Positions 7,395 to 15,154 of a stretch of 50,340 bases of DNA are shown in pieces (within the stretch, counting starts at the first letter, position 1; each line of letters opens with the position of its first letter). A program made the translations under genes and the position numbers. Below the pieces are notes generated by a model that saw only the letters and a list, made by a program, of their open reading frames with translations, searched no databases and was not told the origin of the DNA. Origin of the DNA: Oscillospiraceae bacterium (GTDB lineage: Bacteria; Bacillota; Clostridia; Oscillospirales; CAG-272). Location: contig QAKK01000030.1 of assembly GCA_003343845.1 (NCBI GenBank), positions 1 to 50,340 of the forward strand. Direction: 5' to 3'.

Positions 7395-10190
7395 ATGAAG
7401 CACTTTGTCAACCGATGGGCGGCGCTTTTCTGCGTGCTGCTTTGCATGCTGCTTGCGGTGTCACTCTCGGCGGCAGAGACGCGCATCGCCACGCTGGAGA
7501 GCGATACGACGCGCGTGATGCTGCTGTCCGATGCGGTGATCCGCGTGGAACAGAAGGGCGATCACGGCTTTGAGGATCGCGTCAGTCTGATCGCCGCCGG
7601 GCGCGGCGATTTCACCGGCGTTGCGGCAAAGACGCGCACCGAGGGGAACTGTCTCGTCGCCGAGACCGCGACCTATACGGTGCGGCTCTATACCGACCGC
7701 GGCTACCATGCGGATGCGGTCGAGATCTTCAATGCGGACGGCAAGCTCGTCTGGACCGTGTCGAAGACCGCGACGCAGGAGGTGCGCACGGCGGGCTTCT
7801 ATCACGATCTGCCCGATCCCGGCGACACGCCTGAGGTCTATGCGCTCATGGACTACCCGCGCATCATCCCGGCAGAGAAGGGGGCTGCATACGTCGGTTC
7901 GACCGACGCCTACAGCGGCTGGGAGCGCTATGACGCGACCGACGTTTATGTGATGTTTGCAAACGGCAATGCCGAGACGCTGCGCACGCGCTTTGCCGAG
8001 GTCACCAGGCGCACGCCGATCTCGGACATCAAGACCTTCGGCTCGTGGTACAGCCGCTATCAGAACTGGACGGACGCCGACTACAAGGCGGTCGTGGAAA
8101 ACTATCGTGCAAACGGCTTCCCGCTCGACATCCTCGTCATCGACACCAAGTGGCGCGCGGGCAAGGACGGCACGGGCTATGCCATCGATACAAAGAATTT
8201 CCCGGATATGGAGGGCTTTGTCGATTGGGCGCATAAGAACGGGGTGATGATCCTGTTCAACGATCACACGCACAAGACCGACAAGCAGGCGCTTGACCCG
8301 GCGGAGCTGCAATATCACACCGAGAATCTGACAAACATCCTGAAGCTCGGTGTGGACGGCTGGTGGTACGACCGCAACTGGGGCTATACGCTGCATTCGC
8401 CCTACGAAGATTCGATCACGTTCACCACTTTCGGTGAGGTGCTGTACAACGATATTCTGGCAAGCTATACATCGACCAAGCGTCTCTTCCTGCTCAGCAA
8501 TGCGGACTGGGTGCGCCACGGCTATGTGGAAAATGCGCCCTCGGTCATCGGGCATCGCTATGGCATCCAGTGGACGGGCGATATCACCAGTGAGGCAATG
8601 CAGCTGCGCCGCGAGGTCGAAAACATGGTGTCCAAGACCACGGCGGGCGCGTCGCCCTACCTGTCCTCCGACCTCGGCGGCTTCAAGCGCGCCAAGGCAC
8701 AGAGTGAGGAAATGTACACGCGCTGGATGCAGTACGGCGCGCTGTCGCCCATCTTCCGCATCCATTCCACAATGGAGTCGGGCGGGGCAAAGTATGACAA
8801 GCTGCCTTATACCTACAGCGAGGCGACGCAGGCGATCGTGAAGAAATACATGAACCTGCGCTACAATCTGCTGCCGCTCTTTTACGCGCTCGGACACGAG
8901 GCGTATGAGACCGGCATGCCGATCACGCGCCGCGCCGATTTCTACGACAACAGTGAAGCGGCAAAGGACAATACCGAATATCTGCTGGGGCGCGATCTGC
9001 TGGTTGCGCCGCTCTGGAGCGCCTACGGCGAGGGCGACGGCATCGTGCCTGCGTCCTGGTTCGGCGAGGCGGGGCTGACGGCAACTTATTACAACAGCCG
9101 CGCCGACTGGTCAGAGCCGGTTTATACCACGACCGTGCCGAACATCGAGTTCAACTGGCGGTCGGGTTCGCCGGACGCCGCCGTGCGCGCCGATCTGTTT
9201 GCCGGTATCTATGCGGGCAAGATCACGCCCGCGTTTGACTGCTATCTCGGCGGCGCTGCCGACGACGGCATGCGCGTTTACATCAACGGCGAGCTTTTTG
9301 TGGATGCGTGGAAGTCGAACTGGCTTGTGTCGCACATCAACACCGACACGCTGCTGCGCGCGGGTGTGACCTATGACATCCGCGTCGAGTATTACGATAG
9401 CACGGGTACGGCGTCCTGCTATCTGCTCTATGAACTGCCGTCCGAGAAGAACATGTCCGCGCGCGACGTTTATCTGCCTGCGGGCGGTTGGACGGACGTG
9501 TTCACGGGCGTGCATTACGCAGGCGGAAGCACGGTGCGTGTGTACAACGGCATCGCGACCACGCCGCTCTTTGCAAGGGACGGCGCGGTGCTGCCAGCCG
9601 TCAGAGTCGTCTCGCCGATCACGTCGGCGGACTTCCCGGCGCTGTCGCTGAATGTCTTTGACGGCGGCGACGGCAGCTACACGCTTTATGAGGACGACGG
9701 CGAAACCGTCGATTACAAGGCGGGCGATGTGCGGAAGACGTTGTTTACGCATACCGAGAACGGCGCGCAGGGCAGCCTTGCCATCGCCAAGGCGGAGGGC
9801 GCGTTCAAGACGGATTACACGGTGCGGACGTACACCATCCGCATCCACAGCGAAAGGGCGATCGAGAATGTCAAACTCGACGGTAAGGCGGTCAATGCGG
9901 CGAGGATCGGGAAGGATTCCGCTGCGGCTCCGCTTGCCGAGACCGGGGCGGCACCCGACGGCACGGTGTATGCAGTGACCTTCACAGCGTCGATGGACGC
10001 GGCGCATACGCTCACCTGGGAGACGGCGGCGTCCGGTGATCTTGACGGCGACGGCGCGGTCACGCTGCGCGATGTTCTGCTGGCGGCGCGCGCCGCGCTG
10101 CGCGGCACATACCTTGCCGACGGCGATCTGAACGCCGACGGTAAGATCACGACAGAGGACGTCAGCCGTCTGCTTGCCCGTATTTTCTGA
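7395..10190 (+). CDS. Secreted GH31 glycosidase with PA14 and type I dockerin domains (2)
   Basis: A 931-residue paralogue of the preceding gene, started at ATG 7395 with GGAAGG eight bases upstream. It has a signal peptide (about 1-25, MKHFVNRWAALFCVLLCML), GH31 N-domain, catalytic barrel with probable nucleophile Asp326 (GWWYDRNW) and acid/base Asp396 (QWTGDIT), the SSDLGGF motif, a PA14 domain (about 560-690, ADDGMRVYINGELF), DUF5110-like region and a C-terminal dockerin (about 878-931; DLDGDGAVTLRDVL and DLNADGKITTEDV). The second dockerin loop has Asn-Ala in place of Asn/Asp-Gly, a mild departure. Its dockerin sequence differs clearly from copies 1 and 3, whereas the catalytic core is strongly conserved. 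Tandem duplication is the simplest origin. Confidence 0.9.
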   Translation: MKHFVNRWAALFCVLLCMLLAVSLSAAETRIATLESDTTRVMLLSDAVIRVEQKGDHGFEDRVSLIAAGRGDFTGVAAKTRTEGNCLVAETATYTVRLYTDRGYHADAVEIFNADGKLVWTVSKTATQEVRTAGFYHDLPDPGDTPEVYALMDYPRIIPAEKGAAYVGSTDAYSGWERYDATDVYVMFANGNAETLRTRFAEVTRRTPISDIKTFGSWYSRYQNWTDADYKAVVENYRANGFPLDILVIDTKWRAGKDGTGYAIDTKNFPDMEGFVDWAHKNGVMILFNDHTHKTDKQALDPAELQYHTENLTNILKLGVDGWWYDRNWGYTLHSPYEDSITFTTFGEVLYNDILASYTSTKRLFLLSNADWVRHGYVENAPSVIGHRYGIQWTGDITSEAMQLRREVENMVSKTTAGASPYLSSDLGGFKRAKAQSEEMYTRWMQYGALSPIFRIHSTMESGGAKYDKLPYTYSEATQAIVKKYMNLRYNLLPLFYALGHEAYETGMPITRRADFYDNSEAAKDNTEYLLGRDLLVAPLWSAYGEGDGIVPASWFGEAGLTATYYNSRADWSEPVYTTTVPNIEFNWRSGSPDAAVRADLFAGIYAGKITPAFDCYLGGAADDGMRVYINGELFVDAWKSNWLVSHINTDTLLRAGVTYDIRVEYYDSTGTASCYLLYELPSEKNMSARDVYLPAGGWTDVFTGVHYAGGSTVRVYNGIATTPLFARDGAVLPAVRVVSPITSADFPALSLNVFDGGDGSYTLYEDDGETVDYKAGDVRKTLFTHTENGAQGSLAIAKAEGAFKTDYTVRTYTIRIHSERAIENVKLDGKAVNAARIGKDSAAAPLAETGAAPDGTVYAVTFTASMDAAHTLTWETAASGDLDGDGAVTLRDVLLAARAALRGTYLADGDLNADGKITTEDVSRLLARIF

Positions 10191-10240
10191 ATCCTGCAAC
10201 AAAAAAGCTGCCGACAGGCAGCTTTTTTGTGTTGCAGGAT
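10191..10240. terminator. Long bidirectional terminator
   Basis: A stem of ATCCTGCAAC plus AAAAAAGCTGCC pairs with GGCAGCTTTTTT and GTTGCAGGAT around a GACA loop, with a two-base bulge. It separates the convergent GH31 gene and AraC gene and, with T tracts on both strands, can stop both. Confidence 0.88.
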
Positions 10241-10266
10241 AGGACACCGTCTGTCACCCGCCGACC

Positions 10267-11034
10267 TTATCGCTTGCCTTTGGTGCGCAGGAGATAGGCG
10301 CGCGGGGTCTGCCCCGTGACCTTTTTGAAGTTGGAAAAATAGGACTGCTCGCTGTGGTAGCCGACGAGGCGCGCGGTCTCGCTCACCGAGTGCGTGCGGA
10401 GTAGGGGCAGTGACTTGTTGATGCGCACCATGTTGAGATAGTCGCGGAACCGCACCGACAGCCCGCGGTTGAACAGCGTGGAAAAATAATACTTGTTGTA
10501 GCCGAGCATGTCGGCGGTGGATTCGGCGGTGATGTCCTCGGCATAGTGCTCCTCAATGTAGGAGAGCACACGCAGATGAAAGCCGCTTTCCTCGCGGGAT
10601 TTGTCCACTGACTTCGCATATTTTTGCAGCATGCCGATGATGCAGGTATAGATTCCGCGGCGCACCAGGGGCTGCTCCTCGTGTTCCAGTCCGCGCATCA
10701 TATGCGCGATCGACGCTGCGGCGTCACCCTTGAGAATCTGCGCAAGCAGCGTCTTGCCGCCGCTGCTGCTCTCATACAGATCGGTGAAGCCGACCGGCAG
10801 GACGCAGCAGATCGAAAGATGCGCTTCCACGCGCGGGAAAATATGTGTGCAGAAGGGCGGCACGACCAAAAGCTCGCCTTCGCGGACGAGCATATCCGTA
10901 TTGTCCAGCGTCACAGGCTTCGGCACATGCAGGCAATAGACCAGCTCGATCGCGCGGTGAAAGTGCCCGAAGCTGACATTTTTGCCGATCGAAAAATATT
11001 CCTGCCTGTCTCGATAATGCTCATATTGCGCCAT
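10267..11034 (-). CDS. AraC-family regulator, likely activator of the GH31 genes
   Basis: A 255-residue regulator. The N-terminal cupin-like sensor domain (about 1-110) contains FGHFHRAIELVYCL and a GELLVVPPFCTHIFPR stretch, typical of a sugar-sensing AraC N-domain. The C-terminal 100 residues carry two helix-turn-helix motifs, ADMLGYNKYYFSTLFNRGLSV and ARLVGYHSEQSYFSNFKKVTG, ending in the standard TPRAYL. I chose ATG 11034, which follows AGAGGGGG; longer in-frame starts lie upstream in or near the promoter. It is divergent from the third GH31 gene and shares its control region, so it probably senses a glycan breakdown product and activates the GH31 promoters. This is inferred from position and motif only. 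Confidence 0.88.
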   Translation of the reverse strand: MAQYEHYRDRQEYFSIGKNVSFGHFHRAIELVYCLHVPKPVTLDNTDMLVREGELLVVPPFCTHIFPRVEAHLSICCVLPVGFTDLYESSSGGKTLLAQILKGDAAASIAHMMRGLEHEEQPLVRRGIYTCIIGMLQKYAKSVDKSREESGFHLRVLSYIEEHYAEDITAESTADMLGYNKYYFSTLFNRGLSVRFRDYLNMVRINKSLPLLRTHSVSETARLVGYHSEQSYFSNFKKVTGQTPRAYLLRTKGKR

Positions 11035-11074
11035 GCTGTCGCCCCCTCTGCCGGAAAAAATCCGTCTGCAATAC

Positions 11075-11103
11075 AGCATACCGACATTGATTCGACTTGT
11101 CAA
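11075..11103 (-). promoter_or_regulatory. Promoter of the AraC regulator
   Basis: On the minus strand: TTGACA (11103-11098), 17 bases, TATGCT (11080-11075). A perfect -35 suggests steady expression. The TTTTTGAGAAA element at 11120-11130 lies 16 bases beyond the -35, so autoregulation is plausible. Confidence 0.7.
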
Positions 11104-11119
11104 TACAAAGTTTTCAATA

Positions 11120-11219
11120 TTTTTGAGAAAAAACCAAATAGAGACCGAAAATCGCCCAAATTATTTTTAGAAATATCAAAATCGGTATGATTGCAAAGCG
11201 CGCTTGCGGGGTGCATAAT
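11120..11219 (+). promoter_or_regulatory. GH31-regulon promoter, copy 3, with two upstream elements
   Basis: A distal TTTTTGAGAAA (11120-11130), a proximal CCCAAAT..ATTTTTAGAAA (11157-11173), a 17-base gap, TTGCAA (11191-11196), 17 bases and CATAAT (11214-11219). The two upstream elements start 43 bases apart, close to four helical turns. It serves the third GH31 gene and faces the AraC promoter. Confidence 0.65.
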
Positions 11220-11261
11220 AAAGACAGAACAGCCAAATTTTGTCCGAACGGGGGAATCGCT

Positions 11262-14200
11262 TTGAAACAATCTTTACAAATCACGGCACTCGGTCTCATC
11301 GCGGCGCTGCTTTTGCTTTTGCCGGTCTGCGGCGCGGATGCGTCGGTCGTGACGCTCGTCGGCGACGCCGTGCGCGTGCAGCTGCTCTCCGACACGGTCA
11401 TCCGTGTGGAGGCAAAGGATGCCTCCGGCTTTGAGGACCGCGCCACGCTGATCGCCGCCGGACGCGCCGATTTTTCCGGCGTCGCTGCGGCGACGCGCAC
11501 GGAGGGCGACAACCTGATCGCCGAGACCGACCGCTATGTCGTCACGCTGGCAAAAGGCAAAGCGCTCACGGCGGACGCCGTGACGGTGGCGGACAAGAAC
11601 GGGAACATCCTTTGGCGCTATTCCTATTCCGTGGACAAGGCGGGGCTGACGCCGCCCGCCGCGACCTCGGCAAACCTCGTCTATTACAACTATCCGGACG
11701 GCAACAGCGCATCGGATGGTGCGACCGCCGCGACCGCCAAGCAGGGCTGGGGCGCCACGGCAAAGGTGCTCGGCGCCAAGGGCGGCACGATCGTTTTCTC
11801 CGGGCGCGGCTATATGGGCGGCAGCTACACCTTCCCGAAGCAGTCGAGCCCGCTGTACATCACCGCTGTCGCGCCGGACGGCACGGATTATCGCTATACC
11901 GATGCGGCAGCGGCACTCGACGACCGCACCGGCACGCTGTCCATCCGCGAGGGGCTGACCCTCACGCTGCAGAGCGACACCACCTTTGACAAGGTGATTC
12001 TTCTGTCAAGCGGCGCAACTCCCGCCACGATCAAGGCAACCGGGGGTGCTGTCGTTGCCTTCGGCGAAGGTGTGACCTTTGCCGCGACGGACGCATCCTA
12101 TCCCGCGCCCGTGCTGAACATCGCAGCGGATGCCACCGCATTGTGGTACGGCGGCATGTTTTCCGCCGTCACGGGCGGCGGTACGCTGGTCGTGAACCGC
12201 GTGACGCTGGAAACGCTCGATGCGGCGCTGCTTGCCGATTTTACGGGCAAGGTCGTTGACGAGGACGGCGCGCCGCTCTGCACCGGCTGCCGCGCGCACA
12301 GCTTCCGCAACAAGGTCTGCACGGTCTGCGGCTACATCGAAAGTGACGGTGCGCACGTGCCGACGCATGGATTCTACAGCGCGCTGCCCGATCCCGGCGA
12401 TACGCCCGCGGTCTATGCCCTTGCGGATTACCCGCGCATCATTCCCGCGGCAAAGGGCGCGGCGTATGTCGGCTCAACCGATGCCGCAAGCGGCTTTGTG
12501 CGGCGGGATGCGACCGATATTTACCTGGTGCTGACCGGCGGCGACGCCGTCAGCCTCCGCACCGATTTTGTCACGCTCACCGGGCGCGTGCCGATCTCGG
12601 GCATCAAGACCTTCGGCTCGTGGTACAGCCGCTATCAGGACTGGACCGCCACCGACTATAAGAACGTTATTGCAAACTACCGTGCAAACGGCTTCCCGCT
12701 CGACGTGCTCGTCATCGACACCAAGTGGCGCGCGGCGGAGGACGGTACGGGCTATGACATCGCGACGAACAACTTCCCGGACATGCCGGGCTTCCTCGCG
12801 GATGCGCACAAATCCGGCGTGTTGACGATCTTCAACGATCACACGCACCAGAGCTCGAATTCGGCGCTCTCGCCGACCGAGCTGAAATGGCACACCGAAA
12901 ACCTGCAGAAGATTCTCGCCATGGGGCTGGACGGCTGGTGGTACGACCGCAACTGGAAGTACGCGCTGAAATCCCCCTATTCCGAGATCACGCCCTCGAC
13001 GCTCGGCAAGGTGATCTACAGCGACATTCTGACCGACTATGCGGGCAATGACCGCATCTTCCTCATGGTCAATGCCGACTGGGACAGAAACGGTACTATC
13101 GAGAGCGATCCGTCCGTGATCGGGCATCGCTACGGCATTCAGTGGACGGGCGACATCACCAGCGAAGCGCTCCAGCTGCGCGAGGAGCTGACCAACATGG
13201 TGGATATGACGGCGGTCGGTTCGTCGCCCTACATTTCCTCCGACCTCGGCGGCTTCAAGCGCGCAAGGCAGCAGTCAAACGAAATGTACACGCGCTGGAT
13301 GCAGTACGGCGCACTGTCGCCTGTCTTCCGCATTCACTCCACCATGACCTCGGGCGCGGAATACAACAAGCTGCCCTGCAACAGTCAGTATACGGCGGCG
13401 ACGCAGACCATCGTCCGCAATTACATGAACCTGCGCTACAACCTGCTGCCCCTTTTTTACACGCTCGGGCACGAGGCGTATGAGACCGGTCTGCCGCTGA
13501 CGCGCCGCCTCGACTTTTACTATGACGAACCCGCGGCGAAGGACAACACCGAATACCTGCTGGGGCGCGATCTCCTGGTCGCACCGCTGTGGAGCGCCTA
13601 CGGCGAGGGCGACGAGGTCGTGCCCGCCGCATGGTTTGCAAACGGCGTCACGGCGCAGTATTACAACAACACGACCGCATCCGGCGAGGCAGCCTACAGC
13701 GAACACTGTGCCGACATCGATTTTGAGTTCGGCAGCGGCTCGCCGCATGCGTTGGTGAACAAGGACAACTTCTCCGCGGTCTACACGGGGCAGATCACCC
13801 CCGCCGAGGACTGCTGGATCGGCATCGTCGCGGACGACGGTGCGCGCCTCTATGTGGACGGCGAGCTGTTTGCCGACGGCTGGAAGGCGGACTGGATGGT
13901 CTCGTATGTCAACACCGATCGCGTGCTGCACGCGGGCAAAACCTACAGTTTCCGCGTCGAATACTATGACAAGTCGGGCGGCGCGGTCTGCCGCCTCGTG
14001 TACGAGCATGTGACCGACAAGGGCGAGACTGCGCGCGATGTCTATATTCCCGCGGGCGGTTTTACCGATCTGTTCACCGGCAAATACTATCCCGAGGCGG
14101 GCACCTATCGCGTGACAAACGGCATTGAAACAACGCCGCTCTTCGTCAGAGCCGGTGCGATCCTGCCTGCCGTCAAGGCGGTCTCGCCCATCACGGCGGC

Positions 14201-14759
14201 AGACTTTGCAGCGCTCTCGCTCAATGTCTTCACCGGCGGCGACGGCAGCTATACGCTCTATGAGGACGACGGCGAAACGCTGGATTATCAGTCCGGTAAG
14301 CTGCGCAAAACGACGGTGACGCAGACGGCTGCGGCAGGCGGCGGCAGCCTGACGATCGGCGCGGCAACGGGCGACTTTACCACGGATTACACCGCGCGGA
14401 CGGTCACGGTGCGCCTGCACAGTGCGTCGGCAATCGGCAATGTGCGGTTGGACGGCAAGCCTGCCACAGTCACCCGCATTCCGCGCGACAGCGCGGCATT
14501 TCCGCTCGCCGAGACCGGCGCAGCGCCCGACAGCGATGTCTACGAGATCACCTTTGAAGCCTCTCTCGCGTCGGCACACACCGTCACCTGGGAAGCCGCG
14601 CGCGGCGACCTGGACGGCGACGGCAGGATCACGGTGCGGGATGTGCTTGCGGCGCTCCGCATACTGCTGGATGCCGGGTCGGACACCGCTGCCGATCTGG
14701 ACGGCGACGGCAGGGTCACCATGCAGGATGTGGTGCTGATTCTTGCCGAGGTCGGCTGA
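11262..14759 (+). CDS. Secreted GH31 glycosidase with inserted domain, PA14 and type I dockerin (3)
   Basis: A 1165-residue paralogue with a TTG start at 11262 (same TTGAAACA start context as copy 1); the upstream ATG at 11187 lies in the promoter. After the signal peptide (about 1-27) the GH31 N-domain is split by an extra domain of about 240 residues (about 124-366). This insert is rich in Gly, Thr and short beta-like strands and ends in a CTGC...CTVCG four-cysteine knuckle. The catalytic barrel follows, with probable nucleophile Asp562 and acid/base Asp631, then PA14 (about 795-930), DUF5110-like region and dockerin (about 1113-1165; DLDGDGRITVRDVL, DLDGDGRVTMQDVV). Like its relatives it should be secreted and cohesin-bound. 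The insert may bind carbohydrate, but nothing proves this. Confidence 0.9.
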   Translation: MKQSLQITALGLIAALLLLLPVCGADASVVTLVGDAVRVQLLSDTVIRVEAKDASGFEDRATLIAAGRADFSGVAAATRTEGDNLIAETDRYVVTLAKGKALTADAVTVADKNGNILWRYSYSVDKAGLTPPAATSANLVYYNYPDGNSASDGATAATAKQGWGATAKVLGAKGGTIVFSGRGYMGGSYTFPKQSSPLYITAVAPDGTDYRYTDAAAALDDRTGTLSIREGLTLTLQSDTTFDKVILLSSGATPATIKATGGAVVAFGEGVTFAATDASYPAPVLNIAADATALWYGGMFSAVTGGGTLVVNRVTLETLDAALLADFTGKVVDEDGAPLCTGCRAHSFRNKVCTVCGYIESDGAHVPTHGFYSALPDPGDTPAVYALADYPRIIPAAKGAAYVGSTDAASGFVRRDATDIYLVLTGGDAVSLRTDFVTLTGRVPISGIKTFGSWYSRYQDWTATDYKNVIANYRANGFPLDVLVIDTKWRAAEDGTGYDIATNNFPDMPGFLADAHKSGVLTIFNDHTHQSSNSALSPTELKWHTENLQKILAMGLDGWWYDRNWKYALKSPYSEITPSTLGKVIYSDILTDYAGNDRIFLMVNADWDRNGTIESDPSVIGHRYGIQWTGDITSEALQLREELTNMVDMTAVGSSPYISSDLGGFKRARQQSNEMYTRWMQYGALSPVFRIHSTMTSGAEYNKLPCNSQYTAATQTIVRNYMNLRYNLLPLFYTLGHEAYETGLPLTRRLDFYYDEPAAKDNTEYLLGRDLLVAPLWSAYGEGDEVVPAAWFANGVTAQYYNNTTASGEAAYSEHCADIDFEFGSGSPHALVNKDNFSAVYTGQITPAEDCWIGIVADDGARLYVDGELFADGWKADWMVSYVNTDRVLHAGKTYSFRVEYYDKSGGAVCRLVYEHVTDKGETARDVYIPAGGFTDLFTGKYYPEAGTYRVTNGIETTPLFVRAGAILPAVKAVSPITAADFAALSLNVFTGGDGSYTLYEDDGETLDYQSGKLRKTTVTQTAAAGGGSLTIGAATGDFTTDYTARTVTVRLHSASAIGNVRLDGKPATVTRIPRDSAAFPLAETGAAPDSDVYEITFEASLASAHTVTWEAARGDLDGDGRITVRDVLAALRILLDAGSDTAADLDGDGRVTMQDVVLILAEVG

Positions 14760-14772
14760 TCCGCACAGACAA

Positions 14773-14978
14773 AAGTGATATTCCGGACGTTGCCCGGAGC
14801 GATATTTTCCTTTCGGAAAGTGATATGAAAGCCTGCCGGCTTTCGTGATATTATATTCGCCGGTTAAACTGCCGCAGGCAATATCACGATGCGAAGCATC
14901 ATATCACTGTCCGAAGGACAATATAACTCGCCGCCGGGCGAATATAACTGAGGCGCACTTCCTTGCGGAGTGCGCCTC
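14773..14978. repeat. Palindromic multi-hairpin element with GTGATAT/ATATCAC joints
   Basis: The 395-base gap between GH31 genes 3 and 4 holds a chain of small hairpins: TCCGG...CCGGA, TTTCC...GGAAA, GAAAGCC...GGCTTTC, GATGC...GCATC, GTCC...GGAC, TCGCC...GGCGA and a longer GAGGCGCAC...GTGCGCCTC. The joints read GTGATAT or GCGATAT on the left half and AATATCAC or ATATCACT/ATATAAC on the right. The joints themselves pair across the centre, so the whole can fold as one branched cruciform. It holds no ORF. Confidence 0.8.
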
Positions 14979-15024
14979 ACGGCGTTGCCGCCACCGGGGG
15001 CAGAGGAGTGCGAAAATGCAAATA

Positions 15025-15089
15025 CCCAAAAATTTTTGAGTAAGACCATAACGCAGAGGATTGCAAATTGCCGCCCGATATTGCATAAT
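15025..15089 (+). promoter_or_regulatory. GH31-regulon promoter, copy 4
   Basis: CCCAAA (15025-15030), TTTTTGAGTAA (15033-15043), 17 bases, TTGCAA (15061-15066), 17 bases, CATAAT (15084-15089). The element and spacings are identical to copy 1 although the genes differ. Confidence 0.65.
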
Positions 15090-15154
15090 AGAACTGTAGA
15101 AAAGCGGGCTGCGCCATGCATGCCGAAATTTATCACAACGAAGGGAACAGACCT

